This document shows, in pieces, positions 26,285 to 34,948 of a DNA stretch of 64,000 bases; position 1 is the stretch's first letter, and each line of letters begins with the position of its first letter. The notes under the pieces were generated by a model. That model saw only the letters and a program-made list of their open reading frames with translations, was not told the DNA's origin and ran no database searches. Position numbers and translations under genes: made by a program. This stretch comes from Deltaproteobacteria bacterium HGW-Deltaproteobacteria-2. GTDB taxonomy: Bacteria > Desulfobacterota > Syntrophia > Syntrophales > Smithellaceae. The stretch covers positions 62,001 to 126,000 of the forward strand of contig PHBC01000007.1 in NCBI GenBank assembly GCA_002840505.1, in the 5' to 3' direction.

Positions 26285-27196
26285 ATGGATTTTTTTTCTA
26301 AAAGCAATAATAAAATATACAGTAGGATTTTGTTTATCATTGTCCTTGCTTTTGTATTATTTTACATAATCCGGTCTTTTCAAGATTTATCGTCTTATAT
26401 TCAACAAATAAATTACACAAGTTTATTCCTTAGCTTTTTTTTCACGCTAATAGCCTATCTTTTAAGTCTATTCATCTGGATCGACATTGCTGCCGCATTT
26501 GGATTGAAAGCAAGCTTCATATCTGCTGCCCGCGCCTGGTCTTTATCTCAATTAGGTAAATACATACCGGGAAGGGCCGGTCTAATTCTTGTCCGCCTCG
26601 ACGCTTACGAAAACCAGCCCAAAAGAACTGTAGCGGTGGCAACAGTAGTGGAGTTCATTGCGGCTTTCATAGCATCTTGCCTGCTCGTACTCTTTTCCAT
26701 GTTTTTCATGAAAAACATGATACCGGAATATCTAAGGATTACAGCCGCATTATTATCCCTGTTTTTGCTTGTGTTGCTTCATCCGAAATTACTCAAATAT
26801 TTAACTAATATTTTACTGACTTTTTTCAAACGAGAGCCAATCGAAGATTTTCCTTCCTTCGGCTTGATTCTGAAATTTGTTTTCATAAATCTACTGATCG
26901 GAATTCCGTATGGCCTGGGTATGTTCTATTCCATGGATTGCTTCGCCGATCTCAGTTTCAGCTATTTAATACCGATGACCGGAATTTACTATGCGGCATC
27001 CCTTGCGGGACTTGCCGCGCTTTTTGCCCCGGCAGGTCTCGGCGTACGGGAAGGAATAATCTTTCTGATTCTTCCCGCATTTATTGCCAAAGGAATTGTC
27101 ATCGCGGGAACGATTATGATCAGAATTGTTTCTATTGTCGTGGAAATATGTTTAGCATTGTTTTTTTATTTTTATTCTTATAAAAATAATACTTGA
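26285..27196 (+). CDS. Lysylphosphatidylglycerol synthase TM-region/UPF0104-like membrane protein
   Basis: 303 residues with about eight hydrophobic spans. Family features LSQLGKYIPGRAGLILVRL and the late loop AGLAALFAPAGLGVREG are those of the YbhN/AglD/MprF-N group. These proteins often sit in glycan operons and have been proposed as lipid-linked sugar transporters or flippases; no synthase domain is attached here. It starts two bases after the methyltransferase stop, so it is coupled to it. Confidence 0.8.
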   Translation: MDFFSKSNNKIYSRILFIIVLAFVLFYIIRSFQDLSSYIQQINYTSLFLSFFFTLIAYLLSLFIWIDIAAAFGLKASFISAARAWSLSQLGKYIPGRAGLILVRLDAYENQPKRTVAVATVVEFIAAFIASCLLVLFSMFFMKNMIPEYLRITAALLSLFLLVLLHPKLLKYLTNILLTFFKREPIEDFPSFGLILKFVFINLLIGIPYGLGMFYSMDCFADLSFSYLIPMTGIYYAASLAGLAALFAPAGLGVREGIIFLILPAFIAKGIVIAGTIMIRIVSIVVEICLALFFYFYSYKNNT

Positions 27197-27205
27197 TGGT
27201 GTTAT

Positions 27206-29269
27206 ATGCTTACTAAAGAAAATGAATTCGCGCTGCCCGGAAATTGGCAATTTCCCAACGGCAGAAAATATGCTTTTACTTTTATCTCGCTTTTCATCAT
27301 TCTGCTGGCAATTTACTCCAACAGTTTTTACGGTGAATGGCATTTTGACGATTACTCCAATATTGTCGATAATCCGTACATTCAAATAGAATCATTTTCC
27401 TGGCCGGAAATAAAACATAGCATATACGGCCTTGAGCAAAAAAGACCGTCACGACCATTGTCTTATTTAAGTTTCGCTTCAAACTATTATTTCCATGGTA
27501 AGGATGTATTTGGTTATCATGTGGTAAATTTTATAATTCATTTCTTTGCATCCGTTTTCCTCTTTCTTTTTATTTACAACACGTTGAAGTTACCTCGACT
27601 AAAAAATCAATATGAAAGTATCGCCTATCCGGTAGCAATCATAGCAACGTTTTTCTGGGCTATTCATCCTGTCTGGGTCACGTCCGTCACTTATATTGTT
27701 CAGCGAATGGCATCTATGGCCGGACTTTTTTACATTGCATCCATGTATTTTTATTTAAAGGCACGGACTACCTCAAAATTAAAGTATTCACTTATACTGT
27801 TTACAATCAGCTTATTGTCCGGATTGGCTTCGTTGCTCACCAAAGAAAATGCAGTAATGCTACCTGTCAGCATTCTTCTCTTTGATTTATTTCTCATTGC
27901 AGGTATTAACAGACAAAATGTTATTAAATACGCAAAAATAGCGCTTCTGCCTTTTATTATTATTGTACTTGCCGGCATTATATACGTTGATTTCTCCAAT
28001 CTTATAAATGACTACAAAATACGTGATTTCACCATGGTTGAAAGGCTTTTGACTCAACCTCGTGTCATCTTATTTTACCTTTCGCTGTTATTTTATCCTA
28101 TTAGCTCACGTTTAACCTTTCTTTACGATGTAGAAGTTTCCCGCTCCCTGTTCCTGCCATGGGCTACAATTCCATCTATATTGTTAATATTATTTATAAT
28201 TGTTTTTGCCATTTATATTGCCCGGAAGCGCCCTTTGATTTCCTTTTGCATTATTTTTTATTTTCTAAATCATTTGATAGAAGGTTCCATTTTTAATCTG
28301 GAATTGATTTACGAGCATCGCAACTATTTGCCGGCAATGCTTTTGTTTGTTCCTTTCGCAGAATTCATAATTTATGCAATTGATTACTTTTCTTATAAAA
28401 AAATTATCCAGTTTATCGTCGCTTTCGGCATAGTTATAATATTAGTCGGAGAAGGAGACATAACTTATAACCGTAATAATATAGTTTCCGATGATTTTCT
28501 GCTTTGGTTTGATAACGTTAACAAGTATCCAGCTCTAAGCAGACCTCACGCCAATATGGGAAGGATATATTTTATTTATAATAAAGAAGAAAAGTCGCTT
28601 CAGGAATATAAAAAAGCAATGGCTTTAAATAAATTTGGGAATAGTGAGATCCTGGCTCTTCAGCAATGGAATATCGGCCTGTTATATTTTCAAATGATGC
28701 AGGATGATCTGGCCATGGATTATTTCAGGAAATCTTCTGAAATACTTCCTGATTATTTTCAAAACACTGTACATATGGCAAAAATAAAACTGCGTCAAAA
28801 TAAAATAAAGGAAGCAAAACAAATAGTCGAGGAGAAATTAAAAAAATACAGATCTGATCGTTATGTATTAGAACTATACAGCCTTGTCTTGCTGAAAGAT
28901 GGCCAAATTAACGGCGCCCAATATTTTGCGAGAAAACTTTTAAAGAAGGATGCAGATTCATTGCCCGCGCTTATGACCATGGCTGAGAGTTGCCGCATAA
29001 AGAAGAACTACTCCGTTGCCATCTTGTACTGGAAAACTGTCCGATCGCATTCTCCGCAAAATCCTTTTGCTAATCTGGCGCTTATTGAACTCTACGCAAA
29101 CACTAAAGACAAAAAAATGCTGGCTCAGGAAATTCAGCTCTTATTTTGCTTGAAGGGTTCCCTAAAATTAAATGAATATATTCAACAACTAAATAAAGAT
29201 AAGAATTTAAATATATACGTTCCCGACTTTAAAAATTATTCATTTATCAACTGTTCTTATTTCAATTAA
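27206..29269 (+). CDS. TMTC-like polytopic membrane protein with TPR repeats, putative protein O-glycosyltransferase
   Basis: 687 residues. About ten membrane spans occupy residues 25-430. The first periplasmic loop WHFDDYSNIVDNPYI has the acidic pair and Asn pattern of the TMTC/GT-C group, and the signature HPVWVTSVTYIVQRMASM is shared with bacterial members. Residues about 440-650 form TPR-type helix pairs (for example PHANMGRIYFIYNKEEKSLQEYKKAM), probably periplasmic. The eukaryotic TMTC proteins are O-mannosyltransferases; here the gene closes a glycan operon and converges on pilin genes, so pilin or surface-protein glycosylation is a reasonable inference. Confidence 0.7.
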   Translation: MLTKENEFALPGNWQFPNGRKYAFTFISLFIILLAIYSNSFYGEWHFDDYSNIVDNPYIQIESFSWPEIKHSIYGLEQKRPSRPLSYLSFASNYYFHGKDVFGYHVVNFIIHFFASVFLFLFIYNTLKLPRLKNQYESIAYPVAIIATFFWAIHPVWVTSVTYIVQRMASMAGLFYIASMYFYLKARTTSKLKYSLILFTISLLSGLASLLTKENAVMLPVSILLFDLFLIAGINRQNVIKYAKIALLPFIIIVLAGIIYVDFSNLINDYKIRDFTMVERLLTQPRVILFYLSLLFYPISSRLTFLYDVEVSRSLFLPWATIPSILLILFIIVFAIYIARKRPLISFCIIFYFLNHLIEGSIFNLELIYEHRNYLPAMLLFVPFAEFIIYAIDYFSYKKIIQFIVAFGIVIILVGEGDITYNRNNIVSDDFLLWFDNVNKYPALSRPHANMGRIYFIYNKEEKSLQEYKKAMALNKFGNSEILALQQWNIGLLYFQMMQDDLAMDYFRKSSEILPDYFQNTVHMAKIKLRQNKIKEAKQIVEEKLKKYRSDRYVLELYSLVLLKDGQINGAQYFARKLLKKDADSLPALMTMAESCRIKKNYSVAILYWKTVRSHSPQNPFANLALIELYANTKDKKMLAQEIQLLFCLKGSLKLNEYIQQLNKDKNLNIYVPDFKNYSFINCSYFN

Positions 29270-29273
29270 AAAC

Positions 29274-29299
29274 AAAAAAAAGCGTGATCACATCACGCT
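29274..29299 (-). terminator. Terminator of the downstream pilin gene
   Basis: AGCGTGAT-CAC-ATCACGCT (29281-29299) with a T-rich tail on the minus strand, from the A tract just before it on plus. It lies between two convergent genes and could also affect the plus-strand operon. The same stem recurs behind the other pilin gene. Confidence 0.85.
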
Positions 29300-29326
29300 A
29301 TTTTCAAATAAACTTGTTCTTTTCGC

Positions 29327-29704
29327 TTATTGCATACCCGGATAATACCAGGTTCCCGTTTGGGCAGTAGTTAACGATACGCCTTTTACGGAATTTACAG
29401 TAATCGTGATACCTGAAGTAGCCACTGCTGTTGTTACATTATAATCAACACCGATATTGGGGCTATTACCTGCAGAAGCCTGAACAGCACTAATTGTAGT
29501 TGTTCCGTTGTTGGCCAGCATTTGTGATGCATAATAATTAGTGCATTGAGCTTTTACTTCTGCAATTGCTGTTTGTGCGGCATTAATTCTTGATTGCTCA
29601 ATCATAGTTATGTATCTCGGAATGGCAACCGCGGCTATAATTCCCAAAATTGCTAACACCGCAATGATTTCAATCAAGGTAAAACCTTCTTCTTTTTTTA
29701 ACAC
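29327..29704 (-). CDS. pilA: Type IV major pilin-like protein, pilin copy 2
   Basis: 125-residue prepilin with leader MLKKEEG, then FTLIEIIAVLAILGIIAAVAIPRYI as the alpha1 helix with Glu at +5. The globular half is small, ending TGTWYYPGMQ. Its last 30 or so residues are identical to the second pilin at 29889, so the two genes are recent duplicates or have been homogenised. The start is GTG; GGAGG is nearly adjacent to it, an unusually tight spacing, so translation may be weak unless the AGGGGG further upstream is used. A sigma-70-like promoter, not a sigma-54 one, precedes it. Confidence 0.9.
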   Translation of the reverse strand: MLKKEEGFTLIEIIAVLAILGIIAAVAIPRYITMIEQSRINAAQTAIAEVKAQCTNYYASQMLANNGTTTISAVQASAGNSPNIGVDYNVTTAVATSGITITVNSVKGVSLTTAQTGTWYYPGMQ

Positions 29705-29788
29705 TCCTCCATTGCCCCCTGACTCTAAAATCCACTTTTAAATACAATTGACTTAATTTATCACGACTAAATATGATTTAAAATTTAA

Positions 29789-29816
29789 ATTATATGGAAA
29801 TTTCATTATCAGACAA
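29789..29816 (-). promoter_or_regulatory. Sigma-70-like promoter for pilin copy 2
   Basis: On the minus strand TTGTCT (plus 29811-29816) and TATAAT (plus 29789-29794) are 16 bases apart. Together with the terminator behind pilin copy 1 it suggests a separate transcript for this pilin. Confidence 0.5.
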
Positions 29817-29835
29817 TGTTTTCATTTTAATTTAA

Positions 29836-29861
29836 AAAAAATAGCGTGATTACATCACGCT
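29836..29861 (-). terminator. Terminator of pilin copy 1
   Basis: AGCGTGAT-TAC-ATCACGCT (29843-29861) with A on plus before it (T on the minus strand). It is a near copy of the stem at 29281-29299, so the duplicated unit included the terminator. Confidence 0.82.
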
Positions 29862-29888
29862 ATTTTTAAAAAAACTTGTTTTTTTAGC

Positions 29889-30266
29889 TTACTGCATACC
29901 CGGATAATACCATGTTCCGGTTTGGGCAGTAGTTAACGATACGCCTTTTACAGAGTTTACAGTGATAGTAATACCTGAAGTAGCCACTGCCGTTGTTACA
30001 CTATAATCAACACCAAGATTTGGGCTAGCACCTACAGAACCTTGAACAGCAGCAATCGTAGTTGTTCCGTTTCCGGACAACATTTGTGACGCATAATAAT
30101 TGCTGGCCTGCGCTTTTACTTCTGCAATTGCCGACTGAGCGGCACTAATTCTGGACTGATCCATCATGCTTATATATCGTGGAACAGCAACCGCAGCTAA
30201 AATTCCCAAAATAACCAGCACCGCAATGATTTCAATCAATGTAAAACCTTTTTCATTTCTTAACAT
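29889..30266 (-). CDS. pilA: Type IV major pilin-like protein, pilin copy 1
   Basis: 125 residues. Leader MLRNEKG precedes FTLIEIIAVLVILGILAAVAVPRYI, with Glu at +5 of the mature protein. The variable region differs from copy 2 at a limited number of sites (QASNYYASQ, SVGASPNLG) and the C-terminal block is the same. No pair of disulphide cysteines is seen. ATG with GGAGGG eight bases before. A consensus sigma-54 promoter lies about 80 bases ahead, and a sigma-54 activator gene is next upstream. This is the likely major subunit of the pilus system encoded behind it. Confidence 0.92.
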   Translation of the reverse strand: MLRNEKGFTLIEIIAVLVILGILAAVAVPRYISMMDQSRISAAQSAIAEVKAQASNYYASQMLSGNGTTTIAAVQGSVGASPNLGVDYSVTTAVATSGITITVNSVKGVSLTTAQTGTWYYPGMQ

Positions 30267-30347
30267 TTTCCATCCCTCCTTATTTTTTTAAAAAATCTTA
30301 CTTTCTATTATTAACTGTTTTTTTGCATAAATTCACTTTTATAGAAA

Positions 30348-30362
30348 GCAAAAGGCATGCCA
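30348..30362 (-). promoter_or_regulatory. Sigma-54 promoter of pilA copy 1
   Basis: On the minus strand the sequence is TGGCATGCCTTTTGC, with GG and GC ten bases apart and TTGC at -12. Expected transcription start is about 30336, a leader of about 70 bases. Pilin genes with RpoN promoters controlled by PilR-like activators are well known, and a sigma-54 activator is encoded just upstream. Confidence 0.8.
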
Positions 30363-30517
30363 TCTCCGACATAATATAAAAAGTTTCTTTATCTCAACTA
30401 AGATAAATTCTAACTTACTTAATTACTTCAATTTTCAAATGTTGTCAACTTTAATAGTTACATTGACATCAATTCCTTAATAATACTTATGTGCAAAAAA
30501 TGATGCTTTATCTACAA

Positions 30518-31840
30518 TTATTGTAGACTCTTTAAACTATTCATATCTATTTGTAGTTTTTTTATTCTATGCCAGAGGCTCCTTTGATTTATTCCTAAAA
30601 TATCTGCCGCTCTTACTTGAATGCCTCCTGTCTTCTTCAAAGCATCAATAATAATTTCTTTCTCAATTAATTCAAGCTTGGCATCAAGCGGCATATTATC
30701 GCTCATTGTTTTACTTAATGAATTTTGCTTTTTAAATAAATCATCAGGTAAATGATGTAGCTCAATAACACCATTTTCACTCAATATAGAAGCTTGCTCC
30801 AAGACATTCCTTAATTCTCTGATATTTCCCGGCCAGGAATAACCGATTAATTCCTGCAATGCGGACGTGGATATTTTCACTGTCTGGGGTAAAGATTCCA
30901 GGAAATAATTTGCTATCGGGATAATATCTTCTTTTCTATCTCTAAGTGCTGGAAGTGAAACGGGAAAAACATTTAAACGAAAATAAAGGTCTTCTCTAAA
31001 GCTACCCTCTTTGATCATTTCAAGTAAATTTTTATTCGTAGCTGCAATAAAACGGATATCCACGCGGATCTGCCTGGTACCACCTACTCTTTCAAATTCT
31101 TTTTCCTGTAAAACACGCAATAATTTCGCCTGGGTAGCTAAAGGCATATCCCCTATTTCATCAAGAAAAATCGTACCTTTGTCGGCAATTTCAAATTTTC
31201 CTTTCTTTTGTTCAGTTGCGCCGGTAAATGAACCTTTCTCGTGACCAAAAAGTTCGCTTTCCAGCAAACCTTCCGGAATGGCCACACAATTAATCTTTAC
31301 AAAAGGTTTATTTTTCCTTGTGCTGTGTTCATAAACACTGGAAGCAATCAATTCTTTACCGGTACCGCTTTCGCCGGAAATAAGAACTGTAGAATCTGTG
31401 GAAGCAACTTTGAGAATTCGTGCAAGTATATTACGCATAGATATGCTGGTACAAATAATGCTGGGAAATAATTCTTTTGCTTCAACATTGCTTAGAATAT
31501 CGGCTACGCTGTCAAATAGTTCAGAAACCCGGTTAAAATCACGAGTTATATCTTCTTTTTCTTCCGATTTCACAGCCGGAGCAATAATAGGCATCTTTTG
31601 CGTTTTATTGATAAATCGTGAGAGAGGTTCGAAAAAAAAACGCAGCATAACGACACTTATTGAAAAAGTAAATAAAGCCATAACCAATATTAAATAGATA
31701 AAATGGATGGGAAATAGCTGGTTGAATTCTTCGCGTTGTTTAAATAATTGATACGTTAAAATAGCACTAATCAATGATATTCCGGTAAAAATAACCGGAA
31801 TCAATATATACAAACTTATGTAAATATTTTTTTTCTTCAT
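30518..31840 (-). CDS. Membrane-anchored sigma-54-dependent activator (AAA+, Fis-type HTH)
   Basis: 440 residues. Two spans (about 7-30 and 43-68) bracket a short loop, so there is no receiver or large sensor domain. The AAA+ domain has Walker A GESGTGKE (156-163), GSFTGA (203-208; the usual motif is GAFTGA), Walker B TIFLDEIGD and REDLYFRLNVF. A Fis-type helix-turn-helix (about 407-429) ends the protein. It should open sigma-54 promoters, here most likely that of pilA copy 1. Sensing may be through the membrane spans. It lies between pilC and the pilins on the same strand. Confidence 0.9.
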   Translation of the reverse strand: MKKKNIYISLYILIPVIFTGISLISAILTYQLFKQREEFNQLFPIHFIYLILVMALFTFSISVVMLRFFFEPLSRFINKTQKMPIIAPAVKSEEKEDITRDFNRVSELFDSVADILSNVEAKELFPSIICTSISMRNILARILKVASTDSTVLISGESGTGKELIASSVYEHSTRKNKPFVKINCVAIPEGLLESELFGHEKGSFTGATEQKKGKFEIADKGTIFLDEIGDMPLATQAKLLRVLQEKEFERVGGTRQIRVDIRFIAATNKNLLEMIKEGSFREDLYFRLNVFPVSLPALRDRKEDIIPIANYFLESLPQTVKISTSALQELIGYSWPGNIRELRNVLEQASILSENGVIELHHLPDDLFKKQNSLSKTMSDNMPLDAKLELIEKEIIIDALKKTGGIQVRAADILGINQRSLWHRIKKLQIDMNSLKSLQ

Positions 31841-31971
31841 TTTTAATACTGAATTCTTAAAGGCTGATTTTACCTTTTATAGTTGTTTTAGCTTAAACTC
31901 TGACGTCAGTCATGGTATCAGGGGGGTATAAATAATTCATAAATAATTTGCCTTGTTCCACTTTTTTCTAA

Positions 31972-33195
31972 TTAGTGTTGTTTTGCAAGTTTTGTAAGAT
32001 CCCACATCGGTAGAAATATAGCTATAGCAAAGAAACCGACAATCGCGGCCAGACCAACTATCAGAATTGGACCAATTGCATCGGAAAGACCTTTAATCGC
32101 ATACTCAACTTCGTCATCATAATGTTTGGCAATCTCACGCAACATTTCATCGATATTTCCAGACTCTTCACCAATCGCGATCATATCGATAACCATCGGG
32201 GTAAAATATTTTGCCGATTTTAGTGGCGTAGAAATTCCGGCTCCTTCTTTAATTCGCTCACGTACATGCTCAAAAGATCGCGTAAGAGCTTCATTGCCCA
32301 TTGTTGCAGAGAGAATAGTCAATGATTGCATAATGGGAACTCCACTACTTTGCAAAATAGCAAAAATACTGGCAAAACGTGACAATGCCGCTTTTTTGAA
32401 TAATTGCCCCACTATAGGAAGTTCTAACAAGAAAGTATCCCTTACAAATTTACCATTTTTCGTTTTAAAATAATAAGCTAAGCCAAAGACAATTATTGCT
32501 ATTACAGTAAGAACTACATACCAGTATTTTGCCAGGAAAGTGTATAAAAGCATGGCAATTCTTGTCGGTAACGGCAAGACCAGCCCAGCAGTTTTAAAAA
32601 CAGAAACAAATTGAGGTATTACAAAAGTTAAAAGAACAATAAAAGCAACGCTCAAAGCTATAACAATGATCATTGGATATCTTACCGCCGACTTAATATC
32701 CGATTTTACTTTTTCTTCATGTTCAATAATGTATATCAAACGATCCAAAACAACGGGGACATTTCCACTCATTTCACCCGCCTTGATCATGTTACAATAC
32801 AGGTTTGAAAATATCTTCGGAAACTTTTCCAATGACTCAGAAAAAGATAAGCCTTGTTTGATATCCTGGATGATTGACAATATTGCTTTTTTTAAACCAT
32901 GACTTTCTGTCTGGTTAGCCAGAATATCCAGAAGCCTTAACATCGGCACACCGGCAACCAGCATAGAACGTAATTGTTTCGTAAAAATGATTAAATCCAC
33001 CATTTTGACTTTGTCTGAACTTAAAAGAGACCGTAACCAATTTTCATCTCCTGTTTTACTCTGTTCTTTTATTTTTGATGGTATAAGATTGCGCGCCATC
33101 AATATGGAGTTTGCTACTTCAACGGATTCAACGTCTAAACTACCGGATACCGTATCTCCACTTTCATTAATTGCTTGATAAATATAGTTGGGCAT
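31972..33195 (-). CDS. pilC: Type IV pilus inner-membrane platform protein
   Basis: 407 residues of the GspF/PilC family. Two T2SSF domains (about 70-195 and 272-395) each carry the conserved GxSxxxAL-like loop: IKQGLSFSESLEKFP in the first, and IKEGAGISTPL in the second. Three strong membrane spans are seen (about 170, 220 and 375). PilC couples the assembly ATPase PilB to the pilin-assembly site. It follows pilB by 20 bases, with no terminator between them. Confidence 0.94.
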   Translation of the reverse strand: MPNYIYQAINESGDTVSGSLDVESVEVANSILMARNLIPSKIKEQSKTGDENWLRSLLSSDKVKMVDLIIFTKQLRSMLVAGVPMLRLLDILANQTESHGLKKAILSIIQDIKQGLSFSESLEKFPKIFSNLYCNMIKAGEMSGNVPVVLDRLIYIIEHEEKVKSDIKSAVRYPMIIVIALSVAFIVLLTFVIPQFVSVFKTAGLVLPLPTRIAMLLYTFLAKYWYVVLTVIAIIVFGLAYYFKTKNGKFVRDTFLLELPIVGQLFKKAALSRFASIFAILQSSGVPIMQSLTILSATMGNEALTRSFEHVRERIKEGAGISTPLKSAKYFTPMVIDMIAIGEESGNIDEMLREIAKHYDDEVEYAIKGLSDAIGPILIVGLAAIVGFFAIAIFLPMWDLTKLAKQH

Positions 33196-33215
33196 TTCTT
33201 TATCCTTGATTTAGT

Positions 33216-34925
33216 CTAAGACATGACGGCAGAGGCCGCTTCCTCCAGGGTTGTAATTCCCTGCATTACTTTTTGGGCAGAATCATCTCTCAGAGTTTTC
33301 AACTTTCCGGCAGCTACTGCCGCGCGTGAAATTTCCTGGCTTGGCCTTTGCTTAATAATCATGTCTTGAATCATTTCGTCATTGACTAAAACTTCAAAAA
33401 CACCGGTTCTTCCCTTGTATCCGGTGTTTCTGCAATTGTTACAACCTCTGCCGCGTTGAAAATTAGCGTTTGCCGCTTGTTCCGGCGTTATTCCGAAAGC
33501 TGCAAGAGCGCTTGCCGGAGGATTATAACTCTCTTTGCAATAGGGGCAAATTGTACGTACCAATCGTTGAGCAAAAGAAACAATCAAAACAGAGGACACC
33601 AGGAAAGGTTCGATACCCATATCAATAAATCGTGTTATGACTCCTGCTGCATCATTAGTATGAACAGTGCTTAAAACTCTATGTCCGGTCTGCGCAGCCT
33701 GCACGGCTACGGCAGCGGTTTCCGCATCTCTAATTTCACCAACCATAATTACATCCGGGTCCTGACGAAGGATTGAACGCAAACCACCGGCAAATGTCAT
33801 CCCTGCTTTACGGTTTAACTGCACCTGTCGTATATCATTGATTCTGTATTCCACCGGATCTTCCAGAGTGATTATATTGATATCCGGTTTATTTATTGAA
33901 CTCAAAATTGCATAAAGACTTGTGCTTTTGCCACTTCCCGTTGGTCCGGTACTTAAAATCATTCCATATGGTTTATTGGCCATGACTTCTATTTTTGCCT
34001 TATCTTCGTCAGTCATGCCCAGACGATCAAGCGTATAAAAACCAGCGCCCATATCCAGCAGACGCATGACAATATTTTCCCCGTAAATTGTAGGGATTGA
34101 GGAAACTCTAACATTGATTTCTTTTTTTTCTATTTTAAGGGTGAACCGGCCGTCTTGAGGGACTCTGGAAATAGTAATATCCATATTAGCTATAATCTTC
34201 ACGCGGGCAATGATGGACAAAAATATAGATTTGGGAGGTGACGGCATTTCAATCAGTTTACCATCAATACGATAACGCAACTGTACAGTATTTTGTTGTG
34301 GACTGATATGGATATCACTGGCATTATCACGGATAGCCTGAGCAAAAATAGAATTTGTCAAACGTATGACCAGCGCTTCTCCAGCCATATCCTGCAGTGA
34401 TGCGATTTGAATTTCTTCTTTGTTTTCCGGAGGCTCTTCTTCTTCATCCCTGGAGTCTATTTCCATGGTTCCCATAATATTACCCAAATCGGATTGCATA
34501 CCGTACATACTGTTTATAAGTTGATTTATTTCAACTTCTGTACAAATTACCGGTTCAACTTCCAGGTTGGTTAATTTTTCAAGAGAATCCAGGATTTGTA
34601 TATCAAGCGGATCAACAATTGCAATTGTCAAAAGTTTTCCTTTTAATTTTAAAGGAACTACTTGATTTTTTTGCGCAATCTCAATCGGTATATAACGAAT
34701 CAACTCCAGATCCAATGGAAAATCGTTGAGCTGATACTTCCTTATATTGAGCTGATCGCTTATTAAATCTATTATTTGCTTTTCCTGAACGAGTCCCTGC
34801 CGGATTAGATACTGACCCAGCTTCAAATCTGTCTTCTTTTTATTTTCTAGTGCCTGTTCGAGCTTTTCTTCGGTCAAAAGCCCACTTTTTACAAGTATTT
34901 CACCCAAACGCTTCTTATTTTTCAT
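33216..34925 (-). CDS. pilB: Type IV pilus extension ATPase
   Basis: 569-residue GspE/PilB hexameric ATPase. The N-terminal MshEN/T2SSE_N domain (about 1-150) has the two-repeat layout of the c-di-GMP-responsive MshEN modules, although the ligand residues were not checked. The catalytic part has Walker A GPTGSGKST, Asp boxes, Walker B in PDVIMVGEIRD and His box TVHTNDA. A tetracysteine zinc site is in CPYC and CNNC. It drives pilin polymerisation. The order pilB-pilC is standard; no retraction ATPase PilT is in the window. Confidence 0.95.
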   Translation of the reverse strand: MKNKKRLGEILVKSGLLTEEKLEQALENKKKTDLKLGQYLIRQGLVQEKQIIDLISDQLNIRKYQLNDFPLDLELIRYIPIEIAQKNQVVPLKLKGKLLTIAIVDPLDIQILDSLEKLTNLEVEPVICTEVEINQLINSMYGMQSDLGNIMGTMEIDSRDEEEEPPENKEEIQIASLQDMAGEALVIRLTNSIFAQAIRDNASDIHISPQQNTVQLRYRIDGKLIEMPSPPKSIFLSIIARVKIIANMDITISRVPQDGRFTLKIEKKEINVRVSSIPTIYGENIVMRLLDMGAGFYTLDRLGMTDEDKAKIEVMANKPYGMILSTGPTGSGKSTSLYAILSSINKPDINIITLEDPVEYRINDIRQVQLNRKAGMTFAGGLRSILRQDPDVIMVGEIRDAETAAVAVQAAQTGHRVLSTVHTNDAAGVITRFIDMGIEPFLVSSVLIVSFAQRLVRTICPYCKESYNPPASALAAFGITPEQAANANFQRGRGCNNCRNTGYKGRTGVFEVLVNDEMIQDMIIKQRPSQEISRAAVAAGKLKTLRDDSAQKVMQGITTLEEAASAVMS

Positions 34926-34948
34926 TTATCCTCCGGACGGCTATTATC

